Below, piece after piece: positions 36,006-44,015 of a DNA stretch of 64,000 bases. The notes beneath the pieces were generated by a model. The model saw nothing but the letters and a program-made list of their open reading frames with translations, did no database searches and was not told the DNA's origin. The DNA is taken from contig NZ_JZDQ02000027.1 in NCBI RefSeq assembly GCF_000960475.2, positions 1 to 64,000 of the forward strand, in the 5' to 3' direction. The number at the start of each line of letters is the position of its first letter. The first letter of the stretch is position 1. The stretch comes from Nocardioides luteus (GTDB lineage: Bacteria; Actinomycetota; Actinomycetes; Propionibacteriales; Nocardioidaceae). Both the position numbers and the translations under genes were made by a program.

Positions 36006-36078
36006 GGGGCGTTGGCGCAATTGGTAGCGCACCTGCTTTGCAAGCAGGGGGTTAGGGGTTCGAGTCCCCTACGCTCCA
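36006..36078 (+). tRNA. tRNA-Ala(TGC)
   Basis: 73 nt. Acceptor GGGGCGT/ACGCTCC with one G-T pair, D arm GCGC-GCGC, anticodon stem CCTGC/GCAGG with loop TTTGCAA (anticodon at 36039-36041), T arm AGGGGTTCGAGTCCCCT and discriminator A. CCA is only partly present (ACC). Confidence 0.95.
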
Positions 36079-36324
36079 CCCACTCTGACCAGGCAAAACA
36101 CGTAAGCGACTGAGCCAGTGTCAAGCCAGAGCGCGACGCCGACGTCGACCATTGCTCCGGCGCCGCCTGGACTGGGAGTCGATCGACGGGCGCAACCGGC
36201 GACTCATGCGTGCGAAGCGGGCACGATGACAAGATGTTGTCCGGCTGTGTCCGTCGAATCACGACGCCCTGCGCGTCCCACATGCAGCGTGACAGCGTTA
36301 CTTAGTGGATGCCACCATCCATCC

Positions 36325-36627
36325 ATGCCGAGGTGGGTGCGGTCGTACTGGGATGAAGAAGATGTGACTTTCCTGTGGGAAGTCGCCGACGACGGTTGGA
36401 TCACCCGTTCAATCGAACTGGCGGGGCCTGGGCGCAAACCGCAGGCTGCGGCTGCGCTCGATGAAGTTGTCGCGGCGTCGGCCGCCGGAGGCGCCGATGC
36501 GGTCCGGGCGTACGAGGCACGCTTCGGCACTGCTCCGGAGAAGCCACTCGATGATTGGGACTTCCCGCACCAAGCCATCGACGAATCAGAGTTTGAGCGT
36601 GAGTGGCGCGAAGTGCTGGACAACTAG
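36325..36627 (+). CDS. Small hypothetical protein
   Basis: 100 aa starting MPRWVRSYWDEEDVTFLWEV. Acidic, with a beta-rich start, an Ala-rich helix in the middle and an acidic C-terminal helix (ESEFEREWREVLDN). An upstream in-frame ATG at 36118 would add 69 low-quality residues. The layout recalls small immunity-like proteins, but I do not recognise the family. The 246 bases between tRNA-Ala and this gene show nothing. Confidence 0.6.
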   Translation: MPRWVRSYWDEEDVTFLWEVADDGWITRSIELAGPGRKPQAAAALDEVVAASAAGGADAVRAYEARFGTAPEKPLDDWDFPHQAIDESEFEREWREVLDN

Positions 36628-36704
36628 CGACGCTGTAATCGCCAGGCGCACCGAGCGTGTGCGGATCAGCCTGAACGCACCCGTACGTGCCGCTCGGATG
36701 CAAT

Positions 36705-36733
36705 GAGCGCTCAGCCAGTACACCAAGCGCTCA
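36705..36733. repeat. GAGCGC...GCGCTC hairpin, chromosomal copy
   Basis: Matches 32046-32074 at 25 of 29 bases, with the invariant ACCAAGCGCTCA. It lies after the 100-aa gene, so a terminator role is plausible. Confidence 0.45.
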
Positions 36734-36755
36734 CGCCCTCTAGCATCATTCACCC

Positions 36756-37081
36756 ATGCCGATCGGCCCCGCATATTGCTGCGATCAACTTCAAGCCCAA
36801 GCGGAGCTCAAATGCGACGCGCACCCCGAGCCCGGATCGTGCGGCGACTACCTCATCGGCTACAGCCTCGAGTTCGACGAGTACGGCATCTGGGTCCACG
36901 ACGGCCCGGACGGATCCGCCTACACGTGGCAGCACATCCACTTCTGCCGTTCTGCGGAACCGAACTGCCCGAAAGCCGCCGCGATGAATGGTTCGACCGC
37001 ATCGAGGACCTGGAGCTCGAGGCGGAGGCGGCGCCGAAAGAGATGCTCGACTACGGCTGGTGGTTGGCCGTATCCGACTAG
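36756..37081 (+). pseudogene. Small zinc-finger-like protein gene, frameshifted
   Basis: Read as one gene of ~109 codons with a missing C near 36947. The first frame gives MPIGPAYCCDQLQAQAELKC and an acidic domain with YGIWVHDGPDGSAYT. Restoring the base gives HIHFCPFCGTELPESRR, a standard CPxCG zinc-ribbon end, then RDEWFDRIEDLELE and DYGWWLAVSD. It is either a mutation or a sequencing error. Function unknown; many small immunity proteins have this CPFCG ending. Confidence 0.65.
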
Positions 37082-37267
37082 CAGCCCACCACGTTCAGCC
37101 GACCCATCCAGGCGATGTGCACCGGTTCCTTGGCCGATGATGAGGGCGGGTTGTTCCGGTCGCCGAGCTATACGGCATCACATACTCTTCGACGGGGTCC
37201 GGTCGAGGTAGCCCGATCCGTTCTCGCTAACGACCGGAGTACATTCGCCGACGATTTGGGGCCTAGA

Positions 37268-38080
37268 GTGAGCATTCGTCTTCGAGCCGAGAGCTACACG
37301 GAGACGTCGCCGTCCCATGAGCACAACGAAGACTTTGTGCTCGTCGGCAACGACTTCGTGGTCGTGCTTGACGGTGCGACACCTGTCCCCGGCCTGGAAA
37401 CCGGATGCATCCATGACGTGCCGTGGCTCGTTCGTCACCTCGGTCTGCGTCTTGCCGAAGGACTTGTGACGCCGGGTGCCTTGAACCTTGCAGACATTCT
37501 CGAGCGAGCGATTCAGCAGGTGCGCGACGCACACGTAGACAGTTGCGACCTCGAGGATCCCAACAGCCCGTCGTCGACCGTTGCCCTGCTTCGGCTGTGC
37601 GGCGACAGGATCGACTACCTGGTCCTGGCTGACTCATCTGTCGTGCTGTACATGGACGATGGTGGCGTTCTGCCGATCACTGACGACCGGCTCGATCATC
37701 TCGAGGACTACTCCGTTGCTGGATTCGCCGCGGTGCGGAACACCGCAGAGGGGTTCTGGGTGGCCAGCACCAAGCCAGAAGCGGCCCGCCACGCCGTGTC
37801 TGGCAGCGTTTCCCTCGCCAATCAACCGGTTCGAGCCGCCGCGGTGCTGACCGATGGAGCCGCGACGTTGGTGGAGAGGCACGGCCAGACCTGGGAACAC
37901 CTTCTCGGCGTTCTCGAGGTCGGACCGCACGAGCTCGTGCGACGTACCCGCGAAGTCGACGAGCATGCGGCGGGAACGTTCCGCGGAAAGAGGCACGACG
38001 ATGCAACCGCAGTCCTGTGTCAATTTGTCGACTCAAGCGACGGACAGGTCTCCGCTGCCGGGCCGACACTGCACGGCTGA
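37268..38080 (+). CDS. PP2C-like protein phosphatase
   Basis: 270 aa from GTG 37268 (a GTG/ATG further up at 37115 would add 51 poor residues). HEHNEDFVLVGNDFVVVLDGAT (residues ~16-37) carries the metal-binding Asp of motif 1-2; STVALLRL, DYLVLADSSVVLY and a late RHDDATAVL (~247) match PP2C motifs. There is no kinase or sensor partner adjacent. It belongs to the atypical PP2C group often found in accessory regions. Target unknown. Confidence 0.75.
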   Translation: MSIRLRAESYTETSPSHEHNEDFVLVGNDFVVVLDGATPVPGLETGCIHDVPWLVRHLGLRLAEGLVTPGALNLADILERAIQQVRDAHVDSCDLEDPNSPSSTVALLRLCGDRIDYLVLADSSVVLYMDDGGVLPITDDRLDHLEDYSVAGFAAVRNTAEGFWVASTKPEAARHAVSGSVSLANQPVRAAAVLTDGAATLVERHGQTWEHLLGVLEVGPHELVRRTREVDEHAAGTFRGKRHDDATAVLCQFVDSSDGQVSAAGPTLHG

Positions 38081-38122
38081 GGACGGACGGAGACGAGTTG
38101 GCGAGCGGGGAGGGGGTCCCAC

Positions 38123-38356
38123 ATGCATTCAGGTCGAGCGGCGGCACGCCTCGGCGGCCTCACCGTGATCGTCGCCCTGCTGCTCTGTGTTTGGAATCCC
38201 CGATTCGGCGATCCGCTGCCGATGCCCGCGCGTCTATGGGCGACGGTCGGGCTCGCACTCGCCGCCACTTGGGTCGTTGCATCGGCCGTTCTCATTGACC
38301 TTCGGGCCAGGAAAGCGCTCAAGCGCCGTCGCTCTGGAGACCCCTCGAAGCGATAG
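38123..38356 (+). CDS. Small two-helix membrane protein
   Basis: 77 aa with GGGGAGGGGG upstream of ATG. Membrane segments at ~10-26 (LGGLTVIVALLLCVW) and ~38-58 (LWATVGLALAATWVVASAVL), then a strongly basic tail (RARKALKRRRSGDPSKR). No family recognised. It starts 42 bases after the PP2C-like gene and may be co-transcribed. Confidence 0.6.
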   Translation: MHSGRAAARLGGLTVIVALLLCVWNPRFGDPLPMPARLWATVGLALAATWVVASAVLIDLRARKALKRRRSGDPSKR

Positions 38357-38472
38357 CACGCAGAAACTAGGGGTGGGGTGAGACCCGCGGAGAGCAGCCC
38401 AGCGCTCGCAGCGGCTCAACGGATCGGCCGAATGCGTCTCAACCGCCAGGCGCAGCCGATACCGTCCGGCCC

Positions 38473-38724
38473 GTGCACCTCAGCCAAGCCGCCTCACCGA
38501 GCACCGGCGCCGTCTCGTTTCTCCTTGCCGGCATCTGGGTCTGCGTCCTCATCGGAATCCTCGTCGCCATACGATGGAGCATCAAGCGGCTAGACGCGCT
38601 GCTAGCAGACGCGACAGGAGCCTGGGCATGGGTTGGCGGCATCCTCCTCGCCGCGCTCAGGCTGGTCTTTGTGATGTACGTCCTCGGAGTTTCGGCTCTG
38701 ATCTTCAGCCTGATGATCGGGTGA
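38473..38724 (+). CDS. Small two-helix membrane protein
   Basis: 83 aa from GTG. Two hydrophobic segments (~14-34, FLLAGIWVCVLIGILVAI; ~52-81, WVGGILLAALRLVFVMYVLG) joined by a short charged loop (RWSIKRLDALLADATG). Not recognised. Ribosome site weak. It converges with the SRPBCC gene. Confidence 0.5.
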   Translation: MHLSQAASPSTGAVSFLLAGIWVCVLIGILVAIRWSIKRLDALLADATGAWAWVGGILLAALRLVFVMYVLGVSALIFSLMIG

Positions 38725-38810
38725 TCGACGCAATTCACCATGCATCCTGAGCCAGTTTCCGCTTGCTCCCCACCACAGAAACCGTAGGTTGAACTGCGGT
38801 TCCGTCTGAC

Positions 38811-39404
38811 TTACGACGAGATCAGGGCAGCGTACGCCGGGCGCAGCTCGTCGGCTTGGGCCATGACGCGCTGGACGACGACGGCGGCATCGTCGGTCGG
38901 TGAGCCCGGGGCGTCGAGGAGGCCGGCGAGCTGGTCGAGGCAGACGTGCCAGCCGACGGCGGTGTCGGTGTTGCCGGCGGGTCCGCCGAGCCAGGTGGTG
39001 AAGGTGAGGCGGGTGCCGTCGTCGGTGGGCTCGAGGTCGAAGCGGAGCAGGTCGGTCAGGTCCGTACGACCGTCCATCCCCCAGGTGAACTCGAAGGTCC
39101 GGGGCGGGTCCCACACGCGCAGCTCGCCCTCGGAGACGTGGCTGTCCGGGTCGACGCCCATCTCCTCGATCGCCTCGGTGGTGCTCGCCAGCTCCAGGCC
39201 CTCGGGCCAGAACGGGAGGCTCAGCCGCGCGCCAGCGACACGTTCGCCGACGATGTCGGTCGGGAACCAGTGCCGCAGGCCGTCGGTCTCGGTCAGCGCT
39301 CGCCACACCTTCTCCGGTGAGTGGCGAAGCAGGCGTACGTAGCGCAGGCCCGTCCTCTCGCCGTCGCGGATCACCTCGCCCATGGGGCCGGTCGTCGTAG
39401 TCAT
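38811..39404 (-). CDS. SRPBCC (AHSA1-like) domain protein
   Basis: 197 aa from ATG 39404, one base after the ArsR stop. An AHSA1/START-like ligand-binding fold: YVRLLRHSPEKVWRALTETD (starts ~24), HWFPTDIVGERVAGA, a central FEFTWGMDG and TRLTFTTWLGG, ending in a helix. Such genes commonly follow ArsR regulators, and the pair is probably one transcript. Ligand unknown. Confidence 0.88.
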   Translation of the reverse strand: MTTTTGPMGEVIRDGERTGLRYVRLLRHSPEKVWRALTETDGLRHWFPTDIVGERVAGARLSLPFWPEGLELASTTEAIEEMGVDPDSHVSEGELRVWDPPRTFEFTWGMDGRTDLTDLLRFDLEPTDDGTRLTFTTWLGGPAGNTDTAVGWHVCLDQLAGLLDAPGSPTDDAAVVVQRVMAQADELRPAYAALISS

Positions 39405-39405
39405 C

Positions 39406-39738
39406 TCAGTCCTCCTCGTGGTCGGTCTCGTCGAGCTGGTCCAGGTGGCGCTCGAGGGCATCCAGACGGTCGGCCCACATCCGGCGGTACGGCGCGAGCC
39501 ACTCCTCCAGCTCCCGGAGCCGGTCGGGACGGAGCCGGTAGTGACGGCGCGGTCCGTCGATGCGTACGTGAACCAGGTCTGCCTCACCCAGGGTCCGTAG
39601 ATGCTTGGACACGTTCGGTTGGGCGAGCCCGAGGGTCTCGACGAGCTCGCCCACCCCCATCTCGCGCTGGCAGAGCAGGTCGAGGATCTGCCGACGGGTC
39701 GGGTCGGCGATCACGCTGAAGACGTCTCGGGTGGGCAC
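39406..39738 (-). CDS. ArsR/SmtB-family regulator
   Basis: 110 aa. Winged helix-turn-helix with FSVIADPTRRQILDLL (7-22) and the recognition helix LGLAQPNVSKHLRTLGEADLV (~36-56). The metal-binding ELCVCDL motif of arsenic sensors is missing (only Cys23), so it is the SRPBCC-linked class and not a metal sensor. A long C-terminal helix may dimerise. Promoter lies in the AT-richer 39739-39790. Confidence 0.9.
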   Translation of the reverse strand: MPTRDVFSVIADPTRRQILDLLCQREMGVGELVETLGLAQPNVSKHLRTLGEADLVHVRIDGPRRHYRLRPDRLRELEEWLAPYRRMWADRLDALERHLDQLDETDHEED

Positions 39739-39800
39739 GCCTTAAACATGCCTCAAAGGGAATATGCCTGTCAAGGAATATGATTGGAGCGGCCGCCCGG

Positions 39801-40496
39801 CTACCGCAGCAGCTGGTCGACGGCGAGCCAGATCGCGAAGATCGCGAACCCGCCGGCGAGCAGGCCGAGGGCCAGGGAGGCGTACGTCTGGAGCGACCGG
39901 GACGAGCGAGCAGGTTCCCGCATCGGCGGTGTCAGCCTGGGCTTGGTCGCTGGTGCTGGCATCGGAGCGGGGCCCGGCGCCGGGCTTGGAGCTGGGCCGG
40001 GAGCTGGCGCCGGGTCTGGAGCCGGCGCCGGAGCCGGGGTCGGGCCTGGTGACGGAGCAGGTGCCGGTCCACCTGGTGTCGGAGCAGGTGTCGGACCGGG
40101 CGCCGGGCCGGCCGGCCTGGGCGACGGTGGCGTGCTCGGCGAGCCAGGCCGAGGCGCGTCGCCCGTCCCGAAGATGTCGTCCATCGTCGCGGGGCCGAGG
40201 TCCGGCGGTCCGTACGGGGCGTACGGGAGCGGCGCTGGAGCGTACGACGGCGGATAGCCGGGCGCGGGGAACGGCGGAGCGCTCGACCCGATCAGGTCAC
40301 GCAGCTGTGCGGCTTCGGCGGCGAGCGCCGCGTCGAGATGGGCGCGCGCGGGATGTCCGTACGGAAGATCCTTGAGGATCTGGGTGTAGCGCTCGATCCG
40401 GGAGAGGAGCCGGGCCCGCCTGCTGCCGTTCTGCAGGCCCCAGGCGAGGCAGGCGAGCACCACGGCGAAGAGTCCCGAGATGATCGCGGCGCTCAT
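39801..40496 (-). CDS. Membrane protein with long Pro-Ala linker
   Basis: 231 aa. An N-terminal helix (MSAAIISGLFAVVLACLAWG) and a basic cytoplasmic segment with ERYTQILKDLPYGHPARAHLD are followed by a ~110-residue Pro/Ala/Gly linker (about residues 75-190) with PAPGP and PAPAP periodicity. A second membrane helix (ASLALGLLAGGFAIFAIWLA) sits at the C-terminus. The DNA of the linker is a degenerate repeat of GGxGCxGG words. Function not recognised. Confidence 0.65.
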   Translation of the reverse strand: MSAAIISGLFAVVLACLAWGLQNGSRRARLLSRIERYTQILKDLPYGHPARAHLDAALAAEAAQLRDLIGSSAPPFPAPGYPPSYAPAPLPYAPYGPPDLGPATMDDIFGTGDAPRPGSPSTPPSPRPAGPAPGPTPAPTPGGPAPAPSPGPTPAPAPAPDPAPAPGPAPSPAPGPAPMPAPATKPRLTPPMREPARSSRSLQTYASLALGLLAGGFAIFAIWLAVDQLLR

Positions 40497-40532
40497 GCTT
40501 CGGAGGGTAGTGGTCGGTGGAGGTTCGCGCTA

Positions 40533-40931
40533 TCAGATCGCGATGGCGATCAGCGCGACCGCGGGCAGGACAGCGGAGGCGACGGTGCCCCTGACGCTGC
40601 CGCCGCGCGGAAGCCAGTAGCCGAGGGCGTCGGCCACACCCATGAACAACGAGGCGAGCAGCATGTAGATGCAGGTGACGACCACGACGGTGACGCCGGT
40701 GGACTCGTCGCCGAAGTTCACGATCCAGAGGCCGATGAGCGTACCGATCCCGGCAAGAGCGTTGCGGGCGCCGATGCAGAAGGACCACAGGTGGACGTTG
40801 CGGAGGCCGTGCGGCTCGATCCCGAGGAACCGCTGGACCTGGGGACGGTCGATGAAGAAGGCCTCGAAAGGGAAGACGACGATGAGGATCACGGCGGAGA
40901 TGCCGGCACTGAGCTGCGCGACTGCGTTCAT
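40533..40931 (-). CDS. DUF1304 membrane protein
   Basis: 132 aa. Four membrane helices (~4-24, 46-66, 74-96, 108-130) and the pattern FPFEAFFIDRPQVQRFLG, then NVHLWSFCIGARNALAG of DUF1304. The function of the family is unknown, although it often neighbours MarR regulators. It is divergent from the MarR gene with a shared palindrome between them, so it is a likely target of that repressor. Confidence 0.85.
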   Translation of the reverse strand: MNAVAQLSAGISAVILIVVFPFEAFFIDRPQVQRFLGIEPHGLRNVHLWSFCIGARNALAGIGTLIGLWIVNFGDESTGVTVVVVTCIYMLLASLFMGVADALGYWLPRGGSVRGTVASAVLPAVALIAIAI

Positions 40932-41045
40932 GGGGACCTGCTCGGGACGGGCCTCGAGGAGGGAGGCGGTGGAGATCGTGGAAGCAACACGCGTCCGGCG
41001 GAACCCCGTGAACAGACGGCTGTCTGGACACCGGAGAGCGGTATG

Positions 41046-41066
41046 ATAGTCAGTCTTACTGACTAT
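41046..41066. promoter_or_regulatory. Palindromic operator between DUF1304 and marR
   Basis: ATAGTCAGT-CTT-ACTGACTAT is a perfect 9-bp inverted repeat with a 3-base centre, 36 bases before the marR start. It stands out as AT-rich against its surroundings. Likely MarR operator controlling both genes. Confidence 0.75.
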
Positions 41067-41101
41067 ATTGGCCAGGCCGCCGGACACTGTCAAGGGATTC
41101 G

Positions 41102-41521
41102 ATGGACGTCGCAACGCTCATGCTGATCGCCTACCGGGCGATGGACGAACGGGTCATCTCCGCGATGCGGGAGGCCGGCTACGACATCACCGTCGCTCAG
41201 GCCCGGCTCGCGCAGCGGATCGCCGAGGACGGCTCGCGCCTGGTCGACCTGGCCGAGCAGGCGCAGGTCACCAAGCAGACCGCGAGCATGCTGGTCGCGG
41301 CGCTGGAGCGGCAGGGGCTGGTCGAGCGGGTCCCGGACCCGACCGACGGTCGCGCCCGCCTGATCCGGTTCACGGCGGCGGGTCAGGATGCCGCGGATCG
41401 TGCTCGAGAGGTGGTGATGGGTGTCGAGCAGGAGTGGAACGACCACCTCGGTCCACATCTGGCATCGGCTCTGCGGGAGGCGCTCACCTCGCTGCGCGAG
41501 CTCGTCGATCCGTATCAGTGA
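41102..41521 (+). CDS. MarR-family regulator
   Basis: 139 aa. Winged helix-turn-helix: DITVAQARLAQRIAEDGSRLVDLAEQAQVTKQTASMLV (starts ~28; recognition helix ~55-68), wing VPDPTDGRARLIRFT (~80-94), flanked by dimerisation helices. No redox Cys is seen, so it probably senses a small ligand. It starts 170 bases from divergent DUF1304. Confidence 0.92.
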   Translation: MDVATLMLIAYRAMDERVISAMREAGYDITVAQARLAQRIAEDGSRLVDLAEQAQVTKQTASMLVAALERQGLVERVPDPTDGRARLIRFTAAGQDAADRAREVVMGVEQEWNDHLGPHLASALREALTSLRELVDPYQ

Positions 41522-41795
41522 CCCGTCGACGGTGGTCGTGAGCTTCCGGAAAACCGCACCAGACCGCGAAATTTCTGGTAACTGGCAGACCGCAGTGGAG
41601 ATACATTCCCTAAACAGGTTCTATGCGATTACGCAAGGGGCCTAATACCTATCGTCTCGATATTTGGACCTATCACTCGTTTGAATTCCGTACGGCGGAA
41701 CAAAGTGGTCCCGAACTTAGGAAACCCTTTGGTGCGGGTGCCAGAAAACGCTTCTGACGAAACCCCTCCACCACAAAGTCCGAAAGGTCAATGTT

Positions 41796-42833
41796 GTGGG
41801 CGCAGAGTCCGTAGTCACCCGGGTCGAGATGACCCCAGCCGAGTCCCAGGCCGCAGCCACGCTCGCGGAGTCGTTGCTCGCTCGATTCGGGGACCCGGTC
41901 TCCTCGGAGTTCCTCGAGACCGCGCCGTTCCTCGGTGGTGAGCTTCCGGAGAGCGTCGCCCGGGCGATCCGTGCGTTCCGCTACGGCGATGCGACCGACG
42001 CCCTGGTGATCAGCGGTCTCCCGGTGACGGCCGGCCCGACCCCGCCCCACTGGAACCACCCCGACGCCCAGGCGCCGCACATGGCCGACTTCTGGCTCGC
42101 GCTGATCATGGCCCAGCTCGGCGATGCCGTCTCCTGGTCCTCGCTGCAGGGTGGCCAGCTGGTCAACAACATCCTGCCGATCCAGAAGCAGGAGAACCTG
42201 CAGACCGGACACAGCAGCGACGTGGTGCTCGACCTGCACATCGAGGACGCGTTCAGCAACCTCCGCTGCGACCACCTCGGCCTGATCTCGCTGCGCAACG
42301 ACGACATGATCCCCACCACCGCGGTCGGGATCAGCTCGATCGACGTGACCGGCCCTGAGTACGCTCCGCTGTTCGAGCCGCGCTACGTGATCCACCCCGA
42401 CGACGAGCACCTGCGCAACCTGCGCGAGGCCGGCGTCAACGAGGGCGAGCTGCTCGCCGCGCCGACCGCCGTGCTCTCCGGTTCCCCGCAGGCCCCCGAC
42501 GTCCGGCTCGACCCGCCTTACATGTCCGCCCTGCCGGGCGATGTCGAGGCCGACCGTGCGCTTCAGCTGCTCATCATGGAGCTCTCCGCGAACGTCGAGG
42601 ACGTCGCGCTGGCTCCCGGCGAGATCCTCATCGTCGACAACCACCGTGCGCTGCACGGCCGCAAGCCCTTCACGGCTCGCTACGACGGCACCGACCGTTG
42701 GCTCCGCCGCCTCACGACCGTCAAGGACCTGCGCCGCAGCCGCGTCGCTCGGTCGGAGGCCTCCTCGCGGATCATCGACCCGGTGCTCGAGCCGCTCCCC
42801 GCATCCCTTGAGCTCACAGGCGCTGGTCGCTGA
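41796..42833 (+). CDS. Fe(II)/2-oxoglutarate oxygenase (arginine hydroxylase-like)
   Basis: 345 aa, GTG start after AAAGG. TauD/clavaminate-synthase-like fold with metal ligands His148 and Glu150 (LHIEDAF) and His287 (NHRALHGR), and a 2-oxoglutarate-binding Arg near 304 (DRWLRRL). HxE instead of HxD and the ED-AFS context resemble VioC/OrfP arginine and lysine hydroxylases. There is no biosynthetic cluster around it, so substrate and product are open. The 41522-41795 gap upstream is AT-rich for this genome and holds nothing else visible. Confidence 0.85.
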   Translation: MGAESVVTRVEMTPAESQAAATLAESLLARFGDPVSSEFLETAPFLGGELPESVARAIRAFRYGDATDALVISGLPVTAGPTPPHWNHPDAQAPHMADFWLALIMAQLGDAVSWSSLQGGQLVNNILPIQKQENLQTGHSSDVVLDLHIEDAFSNLRCDHLGLISLRNDDMIPTTAVGISSIDVTGPEYAPLFEPRYVIHPDDEHLRNLREAGVNEGELLAAPTAVLSGSPQAPDVRLDPPYMSALPGDVEADRALQLLIMELSANVEDVALAPGEILIVDNHRALHGRKPFTARYDGTDRWLRRLTTVKDLRRSRVARSEASSRIIDPVLEPLPASLELTGAGR

Positions 42834-42846
42834 CGCTCGGGATCAA

Positions 42847-42876
42847 GGAGGCCGCAGGCATCTGCCTGCGGCCTCC
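42847..42876 (+). terminator. Terminator after the oxygenase gene
   Basis: GGAGGCCGCAGGCA and TGCCTGCGGCCTCC form a 14-bp inverted repeat with a 2-base centre, followed by ATCTCTTTC. It lies 14 bases after the stop. Confidence 0.85.
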
Positions 42877-42925
42877 ATCTCTTTCATCCCGCATACCGTG
42901 ACGGGGATCCGGAATACTCGTTGGG

Positions 42926-43828
42926 GTGAACGTGAGGCGATGGGGTATTTCCGTGCTGGCCGCCGGGTTGGCGCTTGCGCTGGTCGGCTGCGGGGACGAC
43001 AGCGAGCCGAAGAAGCCGGAGGCCGCGCCCACGGAGAACACCTACCCCGTGTACGCCGCAACGATGAACCCCGTCGAAGCAGCCATGACCTTCGTGCCGG
43101 AGACCGCGACGACGCTCGCGGTGACCGACTACGACGAGGTGAAGTCGCTCTTCGGGCTCGAGGACATCACCAGCAGGTCGAGCCCCGCGGACCAGAGCGA
43201 CCTGTGGGGCCGGGCCGACAAGGAGGCCGCCCAGGTCAGCGGTGGTCTGTTGCGGGACGTCGACCAGCGCCTGCGGGATAAGTACGCGTGGGGCGCGGCC
43301 GACGTCATCTGGGAGGCCAGGTTCACCGGCGGTGGCAAGGACGGGTTCGTCATCAAGGTCGCGGACCGGGTCAAGCCCGGCCACGCGATCAAGGCCGGAG
43401 TCGGCCCGCTGAAGGGTGCGACGTTCGACCCGGAGACCCACGTGATCACCAAGCACACCGTGACCCCCGACGCCGCGAACTGGGCGTCCCAGGAGACGAT
43501 GCTCGCCGTCGCCGGCGGCCCGGCCACCTCGACGTACGTCGTCAAGGGGTGCGCCGAGGGCGGGCCGAAGGAGAAGACCAGGCTGGCGCCGGTCGAGGCC
43601 TACTCGGTCGAGTTCGGCGGCGGGCTGGCCACTCTGCGTCTCGGCGAGGACAGGGATGACCTGTTCGTCCGGCTGAAGCTGGGGGATCGGGACGCGGCGT
43701 ACAAGAAGGTCTTCACCCATGGTGTCGCCGATCCGTCCACGGGGCGGATCGGGTTCCGGGTGACCAATCCGGTGACCGCGGCCGCGCTGGTCACCAGCGA
43801 ACCCGTCCCATTCGCGGTCTGCGACTAG
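42926..43828 (+). CDS. Lipoprotein, function unknown
   Basis: 300 aa, GTG start. Lipobox LVGC at ~18-21 after MNVRRWGISVLAAGLALA. The mature part is acidic at first, then alternates charged and beta-prone stretches (AAMTFVPETATTLAVTDYDEV, starts ~52). Two late Cys (KGCAEGG, FAVCD). Not recognised; similar actinobacterial lipoproteins carry only general annotation. Confidence 0.75.
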   Translation: MNVRRWGISVLAAGLALALVGCGDDSEPKKPEAAPTENTYPVYAATMNPVEAAMTFVPETATTLAVTDYDEVKSLFGLEDITSRSSPADQSDLWGRADKEAAQVSGGLLRDVDQRLRDKYAWGAADVIWEARFTGGGKDGFVIKVADRVKPGHAIKAGVGPLKGATFDPETHVITKHTVTPDAANWASQETMLAVAGGPATSTYVVKGCAEGGPKEKTRLAPVEAYSVEFGGGLATLRLGEDRDDLFVRLKLGDRDAAYKKVFTHGVADPSTGRIGFRVTNPVTAAALVTSEPVPFAVCD

Positions 43829-44015
43829 GGCGGGGCCCCTCAATCCGGAAGCGCCGGCCGAGCGCCGCCCATCACGCGCCCTGGCGGCGTTGTCGTCGGT
43901 CGACGGCCAACCCCGGACCGCCTCCCTCCTCCGCCTTGCCAGGACGCGCGCTGGACAACGCTCGACTCGACGCCGGATTGAGGGGACCCGCCCTGCCCCG
44001 TACTCTGGGAGTGCT

